From Angiostrongylus vasorum (lineage: Eukaryota; Nematoda; Chromadorea; Rhabditida; Metastrongylidae): a stretch of DNA of 64,000 bases. The translations under genes and the position numbers were made by a program. Within the stretch, counting starts at the first letter, position 1. Each line of letters opens with the position of its first letter. This document shows, one piece after another, positions 11,101-23,100 of this stretch. Below the pieces are notes generated by a model. It did not search any database. It was not told the DNA's origin and was given only the letters and a program-made list of their open reading frames with translations. The stretch covers positions 868,001 to 932,000 of the forward strand of contig JADANN010000434.1 of assembly GCA_018806985.1 (NCBI GenBank), written 5' to 3'.

Positions 11101-14100
11101 TTCAATCACCTCCAAACGATGCTCGATGAAGTCGAATGCATGGCGCATCCTTCAGGGATTGGTCAACTCCGAGAGCTTTATCCTTTACTTTTTTATATTT
11201 TTCGTTTAGTGAATGTGTAACACTTTGCGAACTATGGAATTTCAACTTGTTAGGGAAAAACTACTGGAAAGACAGAACAACTAACTGCCGTATTTTAAAT
11301 AAGAAAACATTCGACAGCATAGAACCCTGATGTTTCTTGAACATTCTTTCAAATTTTACAAAAAAAATCTCTACTCACAAGGATTATGTCCACAAATAGG
11401 TGGCTCACGTACTGTGCTGTCGTAACGTCGTGGCAATCCTAGAGAACTTCGTGAGGAGGACTGGCGTGAAAACGTTGCTGAATTAGACGACGGAAAACCG
11501 GAAGAACTGAAACAAATTATGAAAGCACCTGTCAGAAACCTTAACATTAGTGTTACATAATACTCTACGGTACATGAGTTGGTTACATTTCTTATACAAC
11601 GGTGCCAGCAGAACACAAAATGTTATGATACGCCCTCAGTTTGTATCACCTGCTTGCTTGACTGCATCGGTAGGGAGAGCTGCGGTGATAGTCGGCTAAG
11701 TATTCGTCGCTCGATGACCCTTCCATACCATACGAATGTAAGTCGACCGCCATACAATAAATACTAAACGATGAGATTATAAGGATTCAAATTCGACAGA
11801 GTTTCTAGCCTGTTAGCTACACCAGTGAAAAAGATTCATTGAAGAAGTTGCTAACGTACTCCTGCTCCGATCCTCTGATAGTTTTTGGACCTGCACGTAC
11901 CACAGTGGGTCGCATAGTTACAGTTGGATTGAAAGAGGCGTAGCGATGAGTTTCGTCCCATAATCGGATACGCTGCTCCAACTCCTAGGAAACTTTTTAT
12001 GCTGTGTGAAGAAACCCCTATGAATGAAATTTAAAGCGATTACCTTTAGGTACATCCATTCAATGAATAGCTGATTTCAATGGCCTTACCTTTTCCTTCA
12101 ATAATAACTCGTTCATGCAGTCGGTGAGTTTTGAGTACATTTTATTGGTGCGTCTCAGTTTGTTCTCGTACATTTCCCGGATATCCTGGGCATGTTTCAG
12201 CTCCTGGCGACGTTTTCGGATCAGTTCCTTTTCTGGAATGAAAACCTGTGAAAGAACGTAGAAGATGAGGGCAGGACTATGAAAGCAGGATCTTCAATTT
12301 ATTCTAAAAACGAGATAACAGGTAATATCAACGTTATTAAAGATTAGACTCAGTAAAAAAGCACAATAGAAAACAAAAACCCAATTAAATCCAGAGTTTT
12401 CCCGAGGCATAGTACAGGTCTAGGAATATAAAGGAATTTATGATATCTGAGACAAAAAAGTTTCAAAGTTACAGGGTAATGGCGAGTGCCCAAATAAGGA
12501 CAAGGTCTCATTGATTCTTGCCTTAAGCCATGCTATTTACTACTCAAAACAACTGTCAACAAGTTGGCTAAAACTCTAAAAACAGGATATGAAATTCATT
12601 CATCTCCCTTCGTACACTTTTAATTCACCATTTTACATATAAAACCTAAGATTTTTTCAACTTAATATTCAATAGATTTCCAACCGTCTTCTCTTTCCGC
12701 AAAGTTTTGTGCGTTGCCCTTTGTGATAGTCTCCGGATATTCGATGTTGGCTGCGTCTGCACGCCATTTGGCACTACGGCGGAAAAATTCCTGAAATTTC
12801 GGGATGTCCCAGACACGTTTTAGGAGAAATAAAGAAAAAAAAAAGGAAGAAAAAACAAGGGATGATAGAAGAACCTCAGGTGGGCTTCGAAACCGCGATT
12901 ACTCTTTCCGGGGTTACATCTTTTTTTATGGATGGATGGGCTACTAAAATAATATCTACGCTGCTAAATCTAAGACTACAATAGCGATCTGCAATTACGA
13001 CGTAAGTACAGTAGCATCTAAGCTTTCCATTGAGGACCTGGTGATCCAGGATATGCAAATCAGGCATGGAAACACCGGACTGGTGCCGACTTGAATATAT
13101 CATCCATCAAATGCGTTTAAGATATCGAAGAAGAACAACTACTTGAAATATATGACAACAGAGGGAACGGTATCCTCCTCAACGGACCGCTGATGAACAT
13201 CGATTACACTGCAAATCCAAAGGCTTGAAGGAAAGGATTGCTGTTGAAAAAATACTGACCTAAGTCGGCTTTGACAATTTGTAAGGTCTACGCACCTTTC
13301 CACCTTAACATAGTACTAAAATACATAAAGGTGGGAACCTACAAAAGATTATCCTTGTTTCATGGTGAGGTACGATGTGAAGCACAACCACTTGAAGTAC
13401 AACCAGTTCACATCATATCCTGTCATAAGGAATCGGCAGTATATAAGTGTGAACACCGCGATCTCGACTGGAACTGGGTTCATTTAACTGGGTTCAATGC
13501 CGATTTCCAGATCATTCTCATTGACGTACGATTGCCCATAGCACCAATAGGGCAAAAAAAAACACATGCCGAAAGGAAGGAAAAGCAGGGGTCTTGTTAG
13601 TGTGGTAGATAGACCCACGTTAGCCACCGGAAAGGGTAATCGCGGGATCGGCTTTTATACGGATTTGAAAAAAGTTCTTTATACAGTATGCCTTATGTAG
13701 AGTCATCATCAGTGACTTCACCTCCAATACTTTCTTCTTGAGAAAATATGAAGGACTTCAAATCGGGACTCTCAGAGTAGAAAGGAACAAACTGTGAGAT
13801 ATTATCTACGTTTTTCACAACGAGCAAGACTTTTTGTAGCAGCTCGAAACCTCAAAGTGCACCTCCAACACCACCTTTTAAATGCAGCTTCTCAGAATAC
13901 AAGGTATCTAGATCAGAGGAAAACCAAGAGAAGCACGTTGTCGTTCGAAACTTACACGAATCGATGTTCATTATTCCAAACTCATTCATGATATGTCACA
14001 CAACAACAGATGTAGAAAGTGGTCTACGAAAAGGTTATATCATTTGGCCAGAATTACTAAGTTCGCCTCTGACTCCGTCATGCGAAAGCTAGAATAAGAA

Positions 14101-17100
14101 GGCGTACGAGCTAATGCCCGATAATTACACTATCTTCGCCTCGGCTTAGAAAATGAAAAAAGGACCTTAAAAAAGGAAACAAGTGGCCTAAAGTCTCCAT
14201 GCGGCAATGGTCAAGGAATCTGAATCATAAATCAGAAGAACAAGACTCCAAACAAGAAACAAGATATAATTTGACCAAATAAAATCCATGAGCTAAGAAA
14301 CAGTCAAAGATTTGTGTAATTAATGTTGTTAAACATACTTCACTACCCATTTCCTTCAATTCAGCGTAGAGGATGTCCATGTATTTGAGACACTGGGTGA
14401 ACGAGGGCCGATTTCGCGGTGTGGTACTCCAGCACTGGCGCATTAGCATTTTCAGACCGTCCGGAGTCGAATCGGGAATTGGCAGCGACAAGTTGCTTTA
14501 AATTAAATTTTACAATTCATTTTCGTTTTAGAAAATCCACAATTACAATTCGTGCGGATCTAAGTATTTCGTCTATGCGATTCGTTTCCTTTCATCTATC
14601 ACTCACAAGGGTTCGGATTTGCGTATGGATTCGGTGAATTCCTACTGAAATTTTAGGATAATCATGCTGGGACGTTCCAAAGTTCTATGGAGCATAGGAA
14701 GTTTCTTAAAGAAGACTGGTAGCATTCGCTAACCCAGGAGAAAGAAACGGCTTGGTTGGTCCGGGACGTGGCCGGAGCAATGCCTTGCGCTTACTAAACA
14801 GCAGCTAATAAAACAGCGCTAACCGCACTCCACTTTGAAGAAATGCAATGTAAACAACTGAATATCGGTTTTTTAATGGTGTGCACCACAACGATAAACA
14901 ATCTTATGGATTTGTGGAAGCTGGGATAGTTCGCTGCCTTGCCACTCAAATTTTCCAAGACGACATCTGTTCCTACGGTAGCAGTGAATCCTGTGATTAT
15001 TCGACCAACTCCTCAAGGATGATGTATAAAAGCAAGCCGATACGCATCAGAAAACATTCTGTACTATCTTGATATTCTGTTCATTCTTGGTTATGTCTCA
15101 TGAAGACCTTGATGAAATGAGCACAATCAAAAGACGTCCTTCAAATTTGTTACAGGGGATTTCAAACCAACGAACAGAACAGGAATCAAAGTACACAACA
15201 GAAGAACTCTGAAAAGAACACTTGAGTCACAACAGAAATCACCTTAAGGGTTTACTTTCTTTGGCTCTTACAAAGAACGGTGCAGATCATAAGCAGAGCG
15301 ATCCCTCCAACAGAAGGTGAAATCTATTGGACGTTGGCCTCGAAGACCTCTAAAAATCTGTAAACACTCATCATTTGCACGCGAAAGTCAACTGTATTCA
15401 CAGCCGTGATAAGTTTTTAGATCGTCAAGCCGCGGCTGAATCGTATGCATAGCTAATCCGACCACATCCTAGTATGACAGCTGAAAGACACTGAAATATG
15501 TGGAACAAATGCACGAACCCATATGGCATGTGAAGACCGGTCAACAAAGGTATACCTATGTCCAAAAAATCTAATTACGATTACCCAAGTACTAAATGCA
15601 CCCTACAATTATTGTCCATTTAGCATATTAAAAATGAACTTTTAATCAGAGTTTAATTAAAAGCCTCCTTTGTTGTCGCACTCTATGGTTAGCTGACATG
15701 CCTCCCAAGATACACAGATTAGGTATTTCTAGGCGTTTAAGTACTTTGACAGATAACATCTATACATGTTGAAGTCTGATTATCAGGAGCATGGTGCTGG
15801 TTTGATCCCGCCACAGACTCACCAAGCTTCTCATCTCTCCAGTGTCGGTAAATTGGCATCGGACTTGTCCGGAGAAAACAATCACTCTGTGCAGTCCAGG
15901 TGGGAATGCTCCAACCCGGCTATCGCAAGAGTCCAGTGACAATCGATTTGACCAGAATTCTACAACATTCAAGATGAACTGAAAATCACCAAGTAGCAGC
16001 CTGAGCCACATGTAAAATTTGGAAAACCTTAGTGGATGATGGATGCGAGGAAATGAATCGAATGTGAGAAGTGCTGGGATCCGCACAGCAGACGTGAAGA
16101 CGGGTCAGATAAAATAAAGAGATAAATAAGTAAATTACGTTGAAGACAATGGTTCTGTGAGATTCAACAACATCAGACATAAGCAAATCACAGTTTCAAT
16201 ATACTCGAACGCTGAACGAGAAGAATTACAGACTAACTTAGAACCGACTCCATAGATAATAGCCATCTGGTTGATGTTCTTGTATGGTTGTTCTCTTGTT
16301 AGTAACTCCCAAAGCACAACTCCATAAGAGTAGACGTCGACCTTCTCGCAACACGGCTGTTTCTTGATGACCTCCGGAGCCATCCAGCTGACCGTTCCAC
16401 AGAACGACATCACCGTGCTGTTCTGTTTCCTTTGTTGATGAGAGGTTCCAAAGTCGCATATTTTCACGATACCTTCTTCGTCGAACAAGATACTTCACAA
16501 AAAAAAAGATCATGTTTTCTCCTCGATATTCATAAGGAATCATTTTTATCCCCATACCTATCACTTCGTAGAATCCTGTTACAAAAGTAAATACATAAAC
16601 GCCATGTATTTTTTCCCTTGAAAAGTGTCAACCTTGGTAAGATCATAGCGTAAAGGATTTGTCTAGTGATCTTTATATTAACAGACTAGAGATTAGGAGG
16701 ATACAGCTTACTTTGGACTCTTAAGATCTCGATGAATGACCTTATTCTTGTGAAGGTACTCCATTCCCTCTGCGATTTGACGACTCCATGAGCACCACTC
16801 TTCCCATCCTTAAATCGGGGTTTTCCTTCTATTTTCCTTTTATTCCGACTTTTTAAATTAGAAACGGATCCGTTAATGTGTTGATCAATAACTATTTTTG
16901 TTTGAACACCACATCCCCAAGTTATAATTGTGCAAAGTGAACCGGTGTAGAGTTCATTAATTCTTCTTCCTCTTGCTATTCTACAGACTATAGAGTTTTT
17001 CTTATTTGCAATCCAAAGTTGTCGCTAACAACGCTGAACACTTGTAGTAGCAGCTTTTACATGACTGAACACTCACCGATCACCCTATCGGATTTGAGAA

Positions 17101-20100
17101 CATCCCCAAGATGGCCATTAGGACAGTACTCCATAACTAAGCAGTAACAAGGAGCTTGCGTGCATACACCGATAAATTTGATAATATTTGGATGGCTTAA
17201 GTGACGTAAGTGCTTGATACTGGTTTCCTCTTCCAGCTTGACTTTTTTCACAGCTACTGTTTGACCGTTCAAGCAACCTCTGAAATCAAAGTCGTCTTTT
17301 CATGCACAATATGGTTATGGCTACCTCTCACGCTATTTTTTTACATCCTTATAGCAAAAAAGTAAATCACAACAACTCCTGATTAAAAATTACATACTTT
17401 TTTCCCAGAGTCGACTAATAACTCAAGTCGGTCAAATAATTTAATCTGATCCTGTTATTATCTAACGCTGCATCGCTAGCTATTCCCGCGTTCACCTCAC
17501 CGATTCCGTACCATGTAGAGAAAACCACCATCGGTTATAGAGTCATTCCAATGATCTGGCTGCCACGTCTTTGTAACATATTATTCCTCGTCTTAAGCAT
17601 GCATAGCAGTCATGTGTCAAGTGTGTCAGAAATTAATGTCGGAATTCAATATCGGGTATTTTAAAAGTGGCATATCTCAGCTCAGAATAAACCCTGCTGA
17701 TGGAAATAAAAGTCATTACGACCTACACATTCTTGCTAACCAGAAACAAGCTTATTTATACCAGCCGCGGAAAATTTTTAGGATCTGGAAGCGATTAAGT
17801 CTTTTAAGGCAGTTTCGGCCTCCCACTACTTTTTGTGACATTTTTTGGCAGAGGAAGGTACCGAAATGCTTGAAGAACTGGTAGTAGGTATGAGAAGGGT
17901 CTGAGAAGTGTGGATCCGGAGTGTGGTGGATAGGGCAAAGTTTCGTAGCCCGGCACGTTAAATTTCTGCAGCGTCGGTAGTGCAACGTATGCTTTCGCGT
18001 TATCGCGGAGAAGGATTGCTCCTTTCTGTTGACCAATGCGGTGAACAGTCGTTGAAGTTTCTGCTGCATTTCCTCGATACACTAGAAGTACTTCTCCGTC
18101 GCAATCGTTCCATATGAATTAAGAAGCTATGATGAATCAAGCGAAGTGTAGCAGGTGTGGCCGACCAAACGGTCAGTATGACCTTCTTTTGGTGCAATTT
18201 CGTCTTTGCGAACGGCTGCGCGGCTTCATTGCGGTCAAAGCATCGAGCCGATCGTCGTCTGTTGTCGTACAGGATCGACTTCTTGTCGCGGCTCACAATA
18301 TTGTCGAAAAAAGGTTGCTGCATTTGTGTATAAGGACCAATGATACCTCAAAACGACGATTTCTCTAATTGTCGTCCAATTTGTGCGGCATCCATTGGTC
18401 GAGCTTCCTCGACCTTCTAATGTCCTTTAAATGCTCCGAAACAGCTGAGATGTTTGTGGCAGGTCTTTCTACAAGTTCTCGAACAGATCCGCGTGGATTT
18501 GCTTACTCGTTAACGTTTTGTGCAGTTTGCGTTGGACTACGTGAGAGTTTGAACTCGTAAAAAAAAGATATGCCGAAATTTATATACCCTAATATTCCGT
18601 TTGCACGCATGGATCCTGCCGATTTCTACCGATTATTTATGGCTGGTGTAGGCGGAAAAGGGACGAATACTTATGCGTAACGGAAGAATTCCGTGTGAGA
18701 AGTCGCAATCGTAATTTGGAGAAACTAGTAAGAGGTCCGAATGCTTCTATGTATAGTTTAGGTATACTCACCTATTCTTGCACAACAACCGAAGGTTAAT
18801 CACCTGCAGAGTGTGTCCAGTTGGCTATACGAATTTGACAAAAATATGATAATTCTATATTTGCTATAAAACATGCTAGGCAGGTCCGTACTAGGGATAA
18901 TAATGTAAGAAAAAATTTTTTTGGATTTCTATGATGTTGGTCAATATATTTATGCGAAAGGTGGTTTATAAGCAAGAAGTAGAGTTACTAGGACTAAATC
19001 TAAACTCTACGTTGGAACTTTATGCTGTATAAGATTGTAGGAAAGAAGGCATTGTTGCTAAGGACCATATATTCCACTTCGGAAACGTATTATGTATAAT
19101 GTTGCAAGTAGGTTTTCTACTACAAAGAAGGTTTACTATATGTAAACATTGGAAAAGTGCGCGTGTAGCGCAGTGGTTGGAGACGCCACTGCGACACACA
19201 CGTGGAATCGATCCCAGCGCCCATGGCCACCAAGCCTTCCATCTCTCCGAGGTCGGTAAATTGGTACCAGACTTGTCTGGAAGGATAGCAGCATTGGCTG
19301 GATATATCGGTAGGCCACCGCGAGTCATTGTAAAGGCCAGATATGCATCCAGTCACCTCCAAACGATGCTCAATGAAGTCGAATGTATGGCGCATCCCTC
19401 AGGGGATTGATCAACGCCGAGGGCTTTATCCTTTCTATCCTTTTTTATATACATTTATTTAGTACTGTTTGTATTACCAACTGATTTGGCGTGGCTAAAT
19501 GATGGTTGGTTTTGTAAAAATACGAAGATCTACTTTCACAATATCAGTCCATCCTGAAGAAGTTGTAATCATACAACGGAGATCCATTTTTACTATTTCT
19601 AACAAGACGATATCCCTGACAGCACGTCGAGCTCTTTCTAAATAGATAAAGAACTTATTCATTGGCGACGGTGTGAAACAGCTTTCTACGAACTTTGTTC
19701 GTAGGGTTGTAACGTGTTGGGAGAATCGATATGCAATATATCTATATTTATCTACACAGTGCCACGCAGCATAAGAGGTCATCTCATAGATCCATCAGGT
19801 TTTCAGGACAACCACACCACACCATCGCCTTTGCTCCACATTCAGTCGTCTGTACGACAACTATGGTCACCTTAGCGTAACTACCAAGTAGTCTCATCCA
19901 AAAGAGCCGTTGCAGCATTTGGTAACATAGAATGAAGCTTACTTTTAAGGGATAAGAAACAACGCAAAGTGGAACCTAAAGTTGATCAAAGCTCAAAATA
20001 TTTCAGCTCGACTGCTTGCAGTCATCTCCTGGATAACATTCTAACTCTGTTTTTTTTTCAAAGAAACCGTAAAGCTAACCTAAAAACTGCACCCTGCGAT

Positions 20101-23100
20101 CCAGCACCTAACCATTCTAGACCTGTAATAGCTTCGAAAGGTATTTCCCAATCGTCTTCTATAGACTTGACTAAGTCATTATTACTGCGACCGAAATATC
20201 CCCATACAGGACGAAAACACGAAAAAATACCCTCATACAAAGTTCCTGAAAAAAAATTTATGCAGCCACTTAAAAAGAAAAATTAATGTATAAATGAGGC
20301 AACTGGGCTCATACAAGGTGTTGAAACTTAAACCTTCCTAGAATACTCACCGATTCCAGCCCTGTAGTAGCCACTGTTGGGTGGTTTTCCCTGAGAAGCT
20401 ACAATGTCTTGAAGGCGTGGGGTTGCTGAAACGAAATCATTTCAAGATGGACAGCGCGGTATAGAGTAAAGTGTTTTAGTCAAATTCTAAAGGGCCATAA
20501 TACTAAATGGTAGGAAATCCAGTGAATGTGACCACCAAAAAAAATAGCTAATGGTTTCATTTAGCGCGATTATTACATTGCTACAGTTCATTAAGAGCCC
20601 TAAAAACATGGCCTACGGCGTGGTAGACGCTCAACCGTGTTATAAATTCTCATATAGCTTGCTACTGAGGAAACACACGTACCGCTAGAACGATCGAAAA
20701 AAAAACATGGAACACTTAACTATAACATCGTTCATTTTTTTCCAGAAGTAAACATGTAGACCTCATTTTCAATTCTTACCAACGGATCGGACAGCGTGTA
20801 GCGCATTGGTCGGAGACGCCCTGCAGTACATTTGAGATCGATCCCTGCGCCCCAGGCACACGAAGCCTTCAATCACTATGGGCTTGGTAAATTGGTAGCA
20901 GCCTTGTCTGGGAGGATAGCATCACTGGCTCGAGAGATCAGGAGGCCACCATAAGTCATCGTAAAGGCCAGATATGCATTCAATCACCTCCAACGATGCT
21001 TAATGAAGTCAAATGCATGTTCCATCCCTCAGGGATTGATCAACGCCGGGAGCTTCGTCCTTTATTTTCTCCTTTATACCAACGGACCATTAACTATTAA
21101 GCGCATAGGTAATGAATAATAATTATCCACCGCGATACAAGGAGGAAATCCCAATCCAATAATATCCACATATCTGAGTCAGTTCCACTTTGGATATTCC
21201 CAGCAGGTTTGACATAATGTTAGATAACGGAAAGATCGTCTACGTGACATAACTCCTTAGCGCAACTTAAAACGACTTAGTAGAATTTTACCTGGACTTA
21301 TTTCCATTCGATGAGCCACTGCCACATTCGGGGCGCTTTGAGTGACTAATGACGACGGCAGTCCGGCGGAATAGCAAGGTTCTAGATATATCGTTGTTTA
21401 ATTCTTTTTATATGGAAAATTCCACTGCATTTCATGTTTCCCCTACAACGCACTCAGTAACAACATACGACTACGTTACGGAGAGGCTTCAAAATTGAAA
21501 AGAAGACATAAAAAAGCAGAGGATACAGCTGTCTTGCAATACACATGGGCGGTCGTTGGTTCGATCCCACGCCAGCAGCTAAACAAACGTTCCTTCCCTC
21601 CGAGGTCGACAGACTGCTACTAGAGATACCAGTCCAAGAGGATAAAAACTGACTTAAAACATCGTTAGCATAGCGCAAGTCATTGTACAGGCCAAATATG
21701 GATGCACTCAATCACTTCTACAATTCAATGAATGGAATGAATGGAGGTCAATGCATGACCAATAGCTGAATGACTGATCAACGCCAAACGTAAAGAAACT
21801 TGAATTCAAAAGAGAAAATGGAACAGGATGAACGCGAACAAAACTAGAGAAAGCGAAAAGAAATGCATGGAGGAAGAGAGGGATGAATATGAAAGGGAAT
21901 CAGGAAAAAACGAAACTAGAAAATTTTTTCGAACATAACCACTTCTAAATAGTTTCTAGATCCTAGCACTTCTTTAATTCGATTTGCTCCCTCACATCCC
22001 TCATCCACGAAGGTTTTGAGATTTTCGAGTGGATCCGGTTGTTGCCGAGGACTTTGTCCTATCCTTGATGAATCTCTGTTAGTACTCGAGTCAGTTCTCT
22101 CTGGAATCGCAGGATAGTAGTGCTAAGACGTTCCCAGGTCTTCATCACTGACAACCGCCAATCTTTGTGGATCAGGCAGACACTCACATTTCACAACCAC
22201 AGAGTAATGGCAGGATTTTTTTCCCTATTTCCCGAACACTATGCGGGTTCGAATCAGAGCCTTGACACGTACTTGGATCTCCGCCACTGTGCCATACGAT
22301 GAATTAAAACGACGTTCAGCATAAATAAGGAACGATATACATACAGTTCATCGAAACAACTCACGAGAAGAGTAAGTACGAGCAACGCTTCAGCAAATTT
22401 GAAGACTGCGTGGAAAACATGAATGCAGACTTACTCTGACTCTCGGACTGATCTCCAAAATTCTGCTGATCACTGAACCTTGAGATAATAGTAATTAGAA
22501 CTACTAAGTACGTCTCAATACACAGAACCCGAAAAAAGTTGACTTTGGAGGTGGGTTGTCCAGACAGCGAACAAAAATGGCGAACTCGCTGCCAGTACAA
22601 CAGCCATACCAATTGTTAATCAACTGCTGAACTATTACCACCATGTGTTTACATTTAGCTCAGTGTTATCACTAAAAATCAATTGTCCAATTGTTTGTGT
22701 CATCGGATGACGCTCATTGTAAGCCAAACTCGTGGCACAGAATAATAAGGTTCACTTATCGAACCAAAAAACAATCACTTCTCAAAGTCGCTTATAATCT
22801 ACAACGGCTAGACTTCAACTATGTGTTACACATCATAAAAGAGAGAAAACATCTTAGAGATACGTATTAGTCCCTGGTGACAGAGTGAAGCCTAACGGAA
22901 TTAATATGGCTTTCATCTAGTGGTTCCTGAGGACAACATGATGGACCACTTGGTTCCAGACCTGATTAGAAAGAAATGGTTAGCTTCGGAACCATAAAAG
23001 AGCATAGAAGTGTAGCGGAGATAGCCGAATATTCGGCTCCGTGACCACTTTCCCAAATTCGACAATTCCTCCTGCCATAACACGCGCCGCCGAAACCGAG

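Noticed and set aside
10924..11220. Recurrent frames of 60-120 codons with [18 protein letters not shown]
   Set aside because: These are the SINE-A body; the same peptide appears wherever the repeat lies, in both orientations.
22433..22476. Short minus exon (DQQNFGDQSESQ) for dlk-1
   Set aside because: It has an acceptor and a GTAAGT donor, but including it breaks phase with the preceding exon; exons 2 and 3 join without it.
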